NCBI RefSeq assembly: GCF_018333375.1
Contig: NZ_BORW01000002.1
Coordinates: forward strand, 1 to 64,000
Direction of reading: 5' to 3'
DNA: 64,000 bases
Origin: Paenibacillus cookii
GTDB taxonomy: Bacteria > Bacillota > Bacilli > Paenibacillales > Paenibacillaceae
Below are positions 25,168-32,843 of this stretch, piece by piece; positions within the stretch are counted from its first letter, which is position 1; each line of letters starts with the position of its first letter. The translations under genes were made by a program, and so were the position numbers. The notes below the pieces were generated by a model that saw only the letters and a list, made by a program, of their open reading frames with translations, was not told where the DNA came from and searched no databases.

Positions 25168-26175
25168 TCAGCTATCGATCCGGGTGTCTACATTCCGGAC
25201 GGACCCGCGTTGAACCAGTTCAATGCCCAGCTTATACGTCGCGTTGACCTCTTCCCCGTTAAGCATTTGGAACAGCAAATGCGCCGCCAAGGAACCGGCC
25301 TCGTGTTTGGGCTGGCGAATCGTCGTTAGCGGCGGATTCATGTAACCGGCCTGCTCGATATCGTCGAAGCCGATGATCGAAATGTCGCCGGGAATCGAAT
25401 ACCCGCCTTCCTTCAACGCCGCCAGGCCGCCGATGGCCATTTCGTCGTTCCCGTAAAAAATCGCCGATGGCAATTCGCCCTGCATCATCATCGTTTTGGT
25501 GGCGCGATATCCTCCATCCCGCACAAAACCGCCGGTCAGGCGCCACTTCGTCTTCTCGCTTAAATCTCTCTCGTTTAAAGCTCGGATATATCCCTTATAA
25601 CGTTGGCCGTTGTCATACGAGTTTTGCGGGCCGCTGACATAAGCAATGGTTCGATGTCCCGAATCCAGCAAATGGCGCGTGGCGGTATAACCGCCTTGTT
25701 CGCCGTCCACCAACACGTTCGCCAATCCGTCGCCCGTAAGCTCCCGGTCCATCACGACGATCGGAAAACGTTCCGACGCCGACTCCAGCAAAATTTCGTT
25801 CGGAATGTTCTGGGCCAATACGATCGCCCCGTCGGCCCTTTTTTCGCGGAGAAAACGGACGGCCGTGGAGTCCTGGGCGCCGATGGAGCTGCAGGCGATC
25901 AGATCGTAACCGTTTGCAATCGCCACGTCTTGAATGCTCCGGATGAGCTCCGAATAATAAGGCCCGGAAAGATCGGTCAGGATCAGCATGATCGTGTTGG
26001 TGCGGCTCCGTTTCAAATCCATGGCAAAACCGTTTTTGCGGTAGTTCAGCTGCCGGGCTGCCTCAAGGACTTTCTCCTTCGTTTCTTTGCTTACTTTCGG
26101 GTCCCCGTTTAATGCATAAGAAGCCGTCGAAAGCGCAACCCCCGCCAGCTTCGCCACGTCTTTTATGGTCGCCAT
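25168..26175 (-). CDS. LacI family transcriptional regulator
   Basis: This 335-residue regulator has the LacI HTH at the N-terminus (TIKDVAKLAGVALSTASYAL), a hinge helix (about 50-58) and a periplasmic-binding-protein-like core (about 62-330; LTDLSGPYYSELIR, FYGNDEMAIGGLAALKEGG, IIGFDDIEQAGYMNPPLTTI). It is not next to a sugar transport or catabolic operon, so the regulated pathway cannot be guessed. GGAGGAGG precedes the ATG. Confidence 0.92.
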   Translation of the reverse strand: MATIKDVAKLAGVALSTASYALNGDPKVSKETKEKVLEAARQLNYRKNGFAMDLKRSRTNTIMLILTDLSGPYYSELIRSIQDVAIANGYDLIACSSIGAQDSTAVRFLREKRADGAIVLAQNIPNEILLESASERFPIVVMDRELTGDGLANVLVDGEQGGYTATRHLLDSGHRTIAYVSGPQNSYDNGQRYKGYIRALNERDLSEKTKWRLTGGFVRDGGYRATKTMMMQGELPSAIFYGNDEMAIGGLAALKEGGYSIPGDISIIGFDDIEQAGYMNPPLTTIRQPKHEAGSLAAHLLFQMLNGEEVNATYKLGIELVQRGSVRNVDTRIDS

Positions 26176-26330
26176 TCGACCTCCTCCTTCCCAAATGACT
26201 TCGTTATGTATAGATTATGCGATTCATAAAAATGATGCAAAAAAAGCGCCTACATCCAGGGTTAATGATACCGGACTTAAGCGGTTTTTACAATGAAGCC
26301 GGGGGTTCCCCGACGAATCGCCCGCTCATG

Positions 26331-26362
26331 ACAACAACCCCCGCCGATGCGGCGGGGTTGTC
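26331..26362. terminator. GC-rich terminator-like hairpin downstream of the LTA-synthase-like gene
   Basis: ACAACCCCCGCC-GATG-GGCGGGGTTGT, a very stable stem with only a short T-rich tail on the minus strand. It lies just after the stop codon. Confidence 0.6.
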
Positions 26363-26375
26363 TGTCGATTGGAAC

Positions 26376-28184
26376 TTAAAACAGGAGAGCCTTGGCGTAT
26401 TGTTCTCCTTCGAGCAAATCGTATTCGACCAAGCGGTAATCGTTTAAGAGCGACCGCTGATCAGGGGTTAGCTGCGATATGATTCCCGAAGCGCCGATCA
26501 GCACGTTTTTATTGAGCCCGGGTATTTCGGATTGCACCTTTTCAAGCAGTTTGTAATACGGAGGCAACTCCTGTCCGCTCAGCTTGAATAACGTCGGTCC
26601 GATAAACGATGGGCTGATTGTGCCGACGGAGCTTTTTCCGATATCGAAATTGGCCATGTACAGAAGCTTCGTCTCATGTTTCAGCCGCGGATTTTGGTCC
26701 CAGCCTGCCTGGGCGTAGATTCCCGAAGACAAGGCCGGCAGATGGTCGCCCCAAAATACGACGATCGTTGGACGTTTGATGTTCTTTAATTCGCCGCTTA
26801 AATAGGCAACGGCTTCGTCGGTCAATTTCGTGTCGTGCACGTACGTTTCCATCTCGTCTTTATATTCCGGCTTGACGCCGCCGACCGTAATCGTGTTCTC
26901 ACCATTCAAGCCTTTCGTGAACGGAAAATGGTTTTGCATCGTCACGAGATGCAGAAAGGCGGGCTTATCCGACGATTGAAGCTGGCGAACCGCTTCCTGC
27001 ATGGCATACTTATCCGTGATATAACCGTTCGGCGTAAACCGTTCCGCGTTCTGCAAATCCTTTTCGCTCGTAAAACGGTCGAAGCCAAGAATCGGATACA
27101 CCCGATTTCGGTTATAAAACGTATCGTCAAACGGGTGAAGGGCTTTGGTTTCGTACCCTTTTTCTTTTAAAATGCTGACGATCGACGGAAGCGAAGACAT
27201 TTTGACGATCCGCTGCTGATAAGGAATGGATCCGTCCTTCAGAAAATACATCGACAAACCGGTTAACGCTTCGAATTCGACGTTGGCCGTATTCCCCCCG
27301 AATTCGGGAGAAAGCAAATACCCGGAAGGCGTTGCATGCTCATGCTGATGGATGAACTTCAGCGGATCTTCGCTAAAGGTATAGGTAGGCAGCCGGGTAG
27401 GGTCGAAAAAAGCCTCGTCCATGATATACAAAATGTTCGGCTGCTCCGCGGCCGGCTTCGCCGTTCCGCGATCCGGCAGGTTGCGGTATTTGGCGGCGAT
27501 TTTTTCGATCGCCTCTCTGCTGTACCCTTCGGGTTTTTCCATCAGTTTCTGGTTCAGGTTGCCCGTAAAAGCATACACAAACCCGTTCTGCGCGTAATTC
27601 ACCTTCTGGTTCCAGGGAATATTTTGATAGTGCATGGAGGTTGCAAACGCGCTTTGCCCGCCGACCATTTGAATGAACCCGGCAATCATCAAAACGGACA
27701 CCGCTACCATGACGAGGCGCAAAGGCAGCTGAACCTTGAGCTTGGGCAGCTTAAACGCCAAATACGCCAGCGCGGCGACGATGACGACCGCCATGATCAC
27801 GGCTGCGGGAGAGATCATGCCATGCGTGATTTTGGTCATTTCCTTGGCGTTTTTAACCTGCATCAAATCCCATGGAAATAACGGTTCGCCGGTCGTGCTC
27901 AGCTTTTTATAATTGGCCACCGCCAAAATGCAGCATACCAAAAAAGCGAACAACGCGCCGGAATACACATTCGGAATGATCGCCGCAAAAGTGAGCAGCA
28001 CAAAAAAGAAAAACAGGCTCCCGGAAATATAAAGCCAATAATATTGCGAAATCCAGGACAGAACCCTTCCCAAACTCAGGTTCAGGGATGCCGCCTGCAT
28101 GATGAAATTCAGGACAAAACCGCCAAAGAACAGGGTAAGCAACGTCGCTCCCAACCGCTTCGAGGGTTTAAACAATTGTTGCAC
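26376..28184 (-). CDS. LTA synthase family membrane sulfatase-like protein
   Basis: This 602-residue membrane enzyme resembles lipoteichoic acid synthases. About five N-terminal membrane helices (10-195) are followed by an extracytoplasmic sulfatase-fold domain (about 250-560). The expected active-site Thr is in EFEALTGLSM, metal-site residues are in NILYIMDEAF and VFWGDHLPAL, and a His is in MQNHFPF. Such enzymes transfer glycerol-phosphate from phosphatidylglycerol to build lipoteichoic acid or a primer. The start is a GTG at 28184 with GGAGAGG upstream. It is monocistronic. The family is clear; whether it is the main LTA synthase or a paralogue is not. Confidence 0.88.
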   Translation of the reverse strand: MQQLFKPSKRLGATLLTLFFGGFVLNFIMQAASLNLSLGRVLSWISQYYWLYISGSLFFFFVLLTFAAIIPNVYSGALFAFLVCCILAVANYKKLSTTGEPLFPWDLMQVKNAKEMTKITHGMISPAAVIMAVVIVAALAYLAFKLPKLKVQLPLRLVMVAVSVLMIAGFIQMVGGQSAFATSMHYQNIPWNQKVNYAQNGFVYAFTGNLNQKLMEKPEGYSREAIEKIAAKYRNLPDRGTAKPAAEQPNILYIMDEAFFDPTRLPTYTFSEDPLKFIHQHEHATPSGYLLSPEFGGNTANVEFEALTGLSMYFLKDGSIPYQQRIVKMSSLPSIVSILKEKGYETKALHPFDDTFYNRNRVYPILGFDRFTSEKDLQNAERFTPNGYITDKYAMQEAVRQLQSSDKPAFLHLVTMQNHFPFTKGLNGENTITVGGVKPEYKDEMETYVHDTKLTDEAVAYLSGELKNIKRPTIVVFWGDHLPALSSGIYAQAGWDQNPRLKHETKLLYMANFDIGKSSVGTISPSFIGPTLFKLSGQELPPYYKLLEKVQSEIPGLNKNVLIGASGIISQLTPDQRSLLNDYRLVEYDLLEGEQYAKALLF

Positions 28185-28490
28185 TCGTATCCTCTCCTTA
28201 CTTGACTCAGGCGGATATTATACTACATATTTCTTAAAAGCAGATTAAAAAAAGAAAAAGACTTGCGCTTCAGATGACTGAAGGTCAGCCTTTTACAAAA
28301 GGTGCTTCTTACTTCGTTTTTTGATGCATGTCAGCGAATTTGACGGCTATGCACACCCTGCCCGGCGGCCTGATCCCGCTTGAACGGGCGGCTTGCCGCC
28401 GAGCGTGTCGATGGTGTATCGCAGCAGACGCCGGGTGGCGCCTTGGAAGAAAACTCCTAATCTTGCAGGCAGGGGCCAATGAATTGGAGG
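28185..28490. other. 306-base intergenic region upstream of the LTA-synthase-like gene
   Basis: No convincing gene lies here. On the minus strand a TATAAT -10 (28217-28222) serves the LTA-synthase-like gene. Two small hairpins, CTTCAG-ATGA-CTGAAG (28268-28283) and CCTTTT-AC-AAAAGG (28289-28302), follow, then a GC-rich stretch with GGCGGC/GCCGCC near 28390. No clear terminator for the alkylation-repair operon ending at 28491 was identified. Confidence 0.5.
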
Positions 28491-29186
28491 CTACTTCCGT
28501 TTCATCGCTCGGATTCGCTGCCTGGTCTCCGAATCAACGCGGGTCGACTCGATTATTTTTTGCAGCGCTTTGTTGTATGTAAAATCATCGACCGTGCTGT
28601 TCTGCAGGTAAGCCATTGTCGTAGCCGGCAGTTTTACGTAACACATCGATAATGCCCAAGCCACGGCCATTCGGACGTAATAAGCTTCATGGCGGATCCG
28701 ATCCAGGATGTGCAGCACGCGATCGATATAGGTTTCGTCGATGTAATAATTGAGCAGCATGACCACGCCAAAACGGATGTCGTATGCTTCTTCGGACCGT
28801 AAATATGGCTGAAGAAAATCCCATACCAGCTCCTTGTTCGTTTTGGTGAATTTCAAGCCGGAGCAAAACGTATCGCATACCGACCAATTGTCGATTTTAG
28901 GGACAAACGCGGCGACATAATTCAGCTTTTCAGCGGGGTCCGCTTTTACATGGCCTATCAAAATGCCCTCCAGCATTACCTCTTCGAAATATTCGCCTGG
29001 TGCATGCTGCAAATAAGACCGCCAGTCCCCGTTTGCAATCCCCTTCGCCAATTTGCGCAGCTCCGGAATCCGGACGCCCAGCAAATTGGATACGCCCGGA
29101 ATGAGGGATGACGCAAATTTTTGGTATTCAGGTTCGGCCAGCTCCAGCAGCTTCGCTCGAACGACCGCCGTTTCCGTTACCATCAT
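28491..29186 (-). CDS. DNA alkylation repair protein, AlkD-like
   Basis: This 231-residue HEAT-like-repeat protein of the AlkD family comprises alpha-helical repeats over the full length. The residues typical of AlkD that form the DNA-facing groove are present: GVRIPELRKLAK, KIDNWSVCDTFCSGL (WSVCD is the conserved Trp/Asp motif) and the RFGVVMLLNYY block. AlkD removes N3- and N7-alkylpurines without base flipping. It is the last gene of the alkylation-repair operon, 12 bases after the AlkA-like gene. AAGGA precedes tandem ATGs at 29186/29183; either may be used. Confidence 0.92.
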   Translation of the reverse strand: MMVTETAVVRAKLLELAEPEYQKFASSLIPGVSNLLGVRIPELRKLAKGIANGDWRSYLQHAPGEYFEEVMLEGILIGHVKADPAEKLNYVAAFVPKIDNWSVCDTFCSGLKFTKTNKELVWDFLQPYLRSEEAYDIRFGVVMLLNYYIDETYIDRVLHILDRIRHEAYYVRMAVAWALSMCYVKLPATTMAYLQNSTVDDFTYNKALQKIIESTRVDSETRQRIRAMKRK

Positions 29187-29198
29187 GAACTTCCATCC

Positions 29199-29816
29199 TT
29201 ACCTGTATGATATTTCCCATAAATAGATCGAGGCGACGGAACCATACGGCGAATAACGCCGCCGGTATTCGTCGAACTGCTGTTTGGACAACCCGTCAAG
29301 ACCGTAGAGCTTCATCATTCCGCGCCGGATCGCCACATCCCCCCAGCTGACCACGTCAGGCCGCTGCATCGCATGGAGCAGCACCATTTCAGCCGTCCAC
29401 ACGCCGATGCCCGGAAGCGCCGTCAAGCGGCGGACAACTTCGGCGTCAGGGAGTTGAACAAGCTCATTCAAGTTAAACTCGCCGGTTCTAATGCTGCTGG
29501 CGATGCGATGGATGGATGCCGCTTTTTTCTCCGTCAAACCGCAGGCCCTTAACTCCTCCGGAGACTCCGCCGCTATAACGGCCGGATCGATTCGCCCGAA
29601 CCGGCGAAGCATCCTTTCCCAGATGGACTGAGCTGCTTTGACCGAAATAAGCTGGCCTACCACCGCCTGGCTCAAAGCTTGAAACAGGTCCGGATTCGCG
29701 GGTCGCTCCACTCTCCCCAGCTTGTCCATGGCCGCGCCAAGTATGGGATCCGCGTTCTTTAATGCTTCCGTTTCCGTCTTGCCGTATTGAAAAAACGCGG
29801 CGTTTTGACTCAACAT
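29199..29816 (-). CDS. alkA: DNA-3-methyladenine glycosylase II (AlkA-like)
   Basis: This 205-residue helix-hairpin-helix DNA glycosylase excises 3-methyladenine and other alkylated bases. The HhH and catalytic region reads LTALPGIGVWTAEMVLL...VSWGDVAIRRGM, with the catalytic Asp in GDVAI. It lacks the N-terminal domain of E. coli AlkA, as in many Gram-positive enzymes. A strong GGGAGGGGG ribosome site precedes the ATG at 29816. It lies in the alkylation-repair operon between the radical SAM gene (38 bases upstream) and the AlkD-like gene. Confidence 0.93.
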   Translation of the reverse strand: MLSQNAAFFQYGKTETEALKNADPILGAAMDKLGRVERPANPDLFQALSQAVVGQLISVKAAQSIWERMLRRFGRIDPAVIAAESPEELRACGLTEKKAASIHRIASSIRTGEFNLNELVQLPDAEVVRRLTALPGIGVWTAEMVLLHAMQRPDVVSWGDVAIRRGMMKLYGLDGLSKQQFDEYRRRYSPYGSVASIYLWEISYR

Positions 29817-29854
29817 AGGCTTGTTCCCCCTCCCGTCGCGGCTTTCGTTTAAAA

Positions 29855-30673
29855 TTAGGGTTCAAAACCCTTTTGGCTGAGAAACACTTGATCCTTCGGA
29901 AAAGTTCCGATGAACCGTTCATAGACGGTCCGGTATGCGCCGGGATCATACCATTCCTTAAGCCCGATTTCCCCGTAAAGCCGCTCGATGCCCAGGCTTC
30001 TTGTCCGCTTTCCGCCGCTTCCGTCACCCATAAAATAATCGTCGATGCATACCCGGTCGACAAGGGTGCGTAATTTGGACGGAAAAGCATCCGTGCTCGG
30101 AAGTACGGGCGCAATCGTTGCCTGGGCCGGCACACCGGCTTCCTTCAGAAGCTTCAGCGTCCTAAGCCTCGCTTCGATCGGCGGGGTTCCAGGCGTAAAA
30201 TGGCGTCTGATGCCTTCCCTGTCCGTTTCCACGGTCATGCTGACCCTGACGCGATCCCCCAATCGAAGAAGCAAATCGATATCGCGTTTCACGAGGGGAC
30301 TCCGGGTCTGTACCAGCAAAAAGTCCGGCGGCAGCTCCGCCATCGCTTCCAGCAAGGAGCGCGTAATCCGTTCCGTCGCCTCCGCCGGTTGGTAGGGGTC
30401 GGTGCTCGAGGACATGAAAATCGTGACCGGCCCCTTCTTTCGAGCCCTGGCGAGCTCTTTCCGGAACACGTCAGCAGCGCCATGTTTGACATCCACCCAC
30501 GTTCCCCAAGCCTTTTCACGGAAGGTGGCTACGGGCATTCGCCGGACGTAACAATATGAACAGCCAAACGAGCAGCCCGAATACGGGTTTAGCGAATGGC
30601 TGTAACCGGAAAGGAAGCCCGTCCCTTTATTCAGCATCGATTTTGGCGTTTTATATTCCAGCGAATAGGTCAT
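29855..30673 (-). CDS. SPL-type radical SAM protein
   Basis: This 272-residue radical SAM protein is related to spore photoproduct lyase and Rv2578c. The cluster motif is CSFGCSYCYV (C-x3-C-x2-C, about residues 36-43), followed by FMSSSTDPYQPAE, VQTRSPLVKRDIDLL and VSMTVETDREGIRR. The C-terminal Cys of true SplB is not apparent, so the reaction may differ. Its place inside an alkylation-repair operon suggests a DNA-lesion substrate, but that is inference. GGGGGAG before the ATG at 30673 fixes the start. It is 44 bases after the 2OG oxygenase gene. Confidence 0.85.
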   Translation of the reverse strand: MTYSLEYKTPKSMLNKGTGFLSGYSHSLNPYSGCSFGCSYCYVRRMPVATFREKAWGTWVDVKHGAADVFRKELARARKKGPVTIFMSSSTDPYQPAEATERITRSLLEAMAELPPDFLLVQTRSPLVKRDIDLLLRLGDRVRVSMTVETDREGIRRHFTPGTPPIEARLRTLKLLKEAGVPAQATIAPVLPSTDAFPSKLRTLVDRVCIDDYFMGDGSGGKRTRSLGIERLYGEIGLKEWYDPGAYRTVYERFIGTFPKDQVFLSQKGFEP

Positions 30674-30717
30674 GGCTTCTCCCCCCGGGTTCAATTCTCA
30701 TATCTAAAGTTTCCGTT

Positions 30718-31431
30718 TTATGTCGCATCATGGAAAATGACGCCCAAGCTGTACCTTTTGCCGGCCGTTACGGTGCCGACCCCATGCCGCAGAAAAGCCC
30801 GGTAATGTCCCCTTGCTCCTTGAACGGGACGGAAGCTCGTCGGGAAAATGACGCCGGCTCCCCGTTCCAGCTTGATCGCATGCCCGCGGCTTTGCGCGCG
30901 CGGGCGCTGTTCGACCAAGAGAAACTCGCCGCCTTCATAATCGACATCCTTCCGGTTCAACGTAAGGAGCACCTGAAACGGAAAATATACCTCGCCGTAC
31001 AAATCCTGATGCAGGCAATTATACCCTCCGGCTTCATATTTCAGAATGAGGGGCGTGGGACGGCGTTGTCCTGCTTCATGGCACTTCTCCAGAAAAGCGG
31101 AAAGCGTGCCGGGATACCCCGGCTCCTTGCCCAGCTGCTCCAGCCAGCGGTTGGCGGCAGCCGCCAGCGGCGGATAAAACGCCTCCCGAAGCTGCTGCAG
31201 CCGGCTGGGAAGAGGCGACTGAAAATACTTGTATTCCCCGAGCCCAAAACGGTATCTTTTCATATCGATCGTTTTTCTGTACAGCTCTTCGGCGGGGTAG
31301 GACGCAATGAATGCCTCGCACTCCTCCGGAGTCAGGATCGGCCGGAAAACGGCGAATCCCTGCTGATCCAAATCCCGGTGGAGCGCGTCCCAGTCCAAAG
31401 CCGCAACCCGTTCCGAAACCTCGTTATGCAT
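30718..31431 (-). CDS. 2OG-Fe(II) oxygenase
   Basis: This 237-residue 2-oxoglutarate- and Fe(II)-dependent dioxygenase has iron ligands H-x-D in NCLHQDLYGE (about residues 135-137) and a distal His in FLRHGVGTV (about 216), with the 2OG-binding Arg in TAGKRYSLG. The fold is of the prolyl-hydroxylase type rather than canonical AlkB, yet the gene occupies the place AlkB often holds: its start overlaps the 3' end of the methyltransferase gene by 8 bases inside the Ada operon. Oxidative dealkylation of DNA or RNA is therefore the leading idea, unproven. GAGGTT nine bases before ATG 31431 supports this start. Confidence 0.88.
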   Translation of the reverse strand: MHNEVSERVAALDWDALHRDLDQQGFAVFRPILTPEECEAFIASYPAEELYRKTIDMKRYRFGLGEYKYFQSPLPSRLQQLREAFYPPLAAAANRWLEQLGKEPGYPGTLSAFLEKCHEAGQRRPTPLILKYEAGGYNCLHQDLYGEVYFPFQVLLTLNRKDVDYEGGEFLLVEQRPRAQSRGHAIKLERGAGVIFPTSFRPVQGARGHYRAFLRHGVGTVTAGKRYSLGVIFHDAT

Positions 31432-31978
31432 GATGGGCAACCTCACGGGCCCGGGTATCGGCGGCCGCTTTCTCGATGGACAACAGCCGCGATTTCATCT
31501 CGAGCCCGCCGCGAAAGCCGGTTAAGGCTCCGTTTTTGCCGATGACGCGATGGCATGGGACCGACATGAGCACCGGATTGGCGCCGATCGCCGAACCCAC
31601 GGCCCGAACCGCGGCCGGCTTGCCGATCGATTCCGCGATGTCCGAATAGGAGCGCGTCTCCCCGTAGGGAATGGAGCGCAGCGCCTCCCAAACCGAACGC
31701 TGGAACGGGGTGCCGACCAGGTCGCAGGGAATCGTGAAGCGCACCAGCTTGCCTTCGATGTAATCCGCCAATTCGCCGATATAAGGCGACAGCGCCTTAT
31801 CGTCCCGGATCAGCTTCGCCGGGCGCATGTGTTTTCCCACCCATTCTTCCATTTCCTCAAACGGCTTGTTAGCCGAACCTACGTAGCAAAGGCCGCGGGA
31901 CGTCGCTGCGAGATGCAGCGTCCAGCCTCCGTGTTCCAACACTGACCAATAAACAGGTCCTAACACTTCACTTTTCAT
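31424..31978 (-). CDS. ogt: Methylated-DNA--[protein]-cysteine S-methyltransferase
   Basis: This 184-residue suicide enzyme removes methyl groups from O6-methylguanine in DNA. The acceptor motif PCHRVIG is at about residues 142-148, preceded by GTPFQRSVWEALRSIPYGETRSYSDIA (helix-turn-helix region; core GETRSYSDIA) and followed by TGFRGGLEMKSRLLSIE. It overlaps adaA by 11 bases upstream and the 2OG oxygenase gene by 8 bases downstream, so translation is coupled. It corresponds to AdaB of B. subtilis. Confidence 0.95.
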   Translation of the reverse strand: MKSEVLGPVYWSVLEHGGWTLHLAATSRGLCYVGSANKPFEEMEEWVGKHMRPAKLIRDDKALSPYIGELADYIEGKLVRFTIPCDLVGTPFQRSVWEALRSIPYGETRSYSDIAESIGKPAAVRAVGSAIGANPVLMSVPCHRVIGKNGALTGFRGGLEMKSRLLSIEKAAADTRAREVAHHA

Positions 31979-32573
31979 CGAATGCGCCTCCTTGGGTCCA
32001 TATCTCCGTTTCCATCATCCGTTTTCGATATTCGTAGGGGGTCATGCCGAATGTTCGTTTGAATAGCGAGATGAAATAGGACGGATTCGGAAGCCCAACG
32101 CTGCTTCCGACCTCGGCTACGGACATGTTGGTTCGGGCAAGCTGCTCGCGCGCCTTATCCAATCGGATGCCTTGCAAATAGGCGACCGGCGTTGCTTTCA
32201 TGATTTTTTTGAACGTCCGGTGCAAGTGGTACGGGCTGCCATGAAACATCTCCGCCAGCATATTCAAAGTCATCGCGCTGTCGTAATGCCGCTCCATGTA
32301 CCGGGCGATCGCTTCGACCCACTCGCGGTCCGGCAAACGTTCGCCCGTCGGCTTGCAACGTTTGCACGGCCGGAATTCCTCCCGAATGGCTTCCGCCGCG
32401 GTGCGGAAGATCCGAACGTTGGCCCGGTTGGGGACCTTTGACTTGCAGGAAGGCCTGCAAAAAATCCCCGTTGATTTGACCGCGTAAAAAAACTTGAAGT
32501 CATAGGACGCGTCATTCCCGATGATCGCCTGCCATCTTTCCTCCGTTAACGCCTCTTCTTTCGCCATGTTCAT
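31968..32573 (-). CDS. adaA: AdaA-type methylphosphotriester methyltransferase and transcriptional activator
   Basis: This 201-residue sensor and activator of the adaptive response has an N-terminal Ada zinc domain (about 10-85) with Cys ligands in IFCRPSCKSKVPN and RPCKRCKP; the first Cys accepts methyl from DNA phosphotriesters. A C-terminal AraC-type double HTH (about 90-190; NMLAEMFHGSPYHLHRTFKK, SVAEVGSSVGLPNPSYFISLFKRTFG, core PSYFISLFKRTFG) follows. It matches B. subtilis AdaA in size. It heads an operon of six repair genes that it should induce when methylated. GGGGTG lies upstream of the ATG at 32573. Confidence 0.95.
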   Translation of the reverse strand: MNMAKEEALTEERWQAIIGNDASYDFKFFYAVKSTGIFCRPSCKSKVPNRANVRIFRTAAEAIREEFRPCKRCKPTGERLPDREWVEAIARYMERHYDSAMTLNMLAEMFHGSPYHLHRTFKKIMKATPVAYLQGIRLDKAREQLARTNMSVAEVGSSVGLPNPSYFISLFKRTFGMTPYEYRKRMMETEIWTQGGAFDEK

Positions 32574-32595
32574 ATTCGTTCACCCCTTCATCCAA

Positions 32596-32623
32596 AGTAT
32601 ACCCTCTTTTTCGTCCGGACGAA
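32596..32623 (-). promoter_or_regulatory. Promoter of the adaA operon with palindrome at -35
   Basis: TATACT on the minus strand (32596-32601) is a good -10, but no -35 consensus stands 17 bases upstream. Instead a 14-bp perfect palindrome TTCGTCCGGACGAA (32610-32623) covers the -35 position, as expected for an activator-dependent promoter. It may be the site for methylated AdaA. Confidence 0.5.
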
Positions 32624-32843
32624 GGAATATCGGAATAGAAAAGCAAGATCGTGATATTCCGCCGCTCCCCTGCTTCATTTGGGTCTTCCCCATGGGATTC
32701 CATATTTTTCGTGCTTCTAGGTCTTTTATACATTTTAACAGGAACATACGTTCCTTACAATATCAACCTAATGCAAAACATAAGGGAAGATTCGAATGCA
32801 TATTCGCCCCTTCCATGGGGAAAATATCCACGAGGTGTTGATT

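Noticed and set aside
28328-28582. Plus-strand frame in the gap before alkD
   Set aside because: Low-complexity Arg/Cys composition, overlaps the alkD 3' end and lacks a ribosome site.
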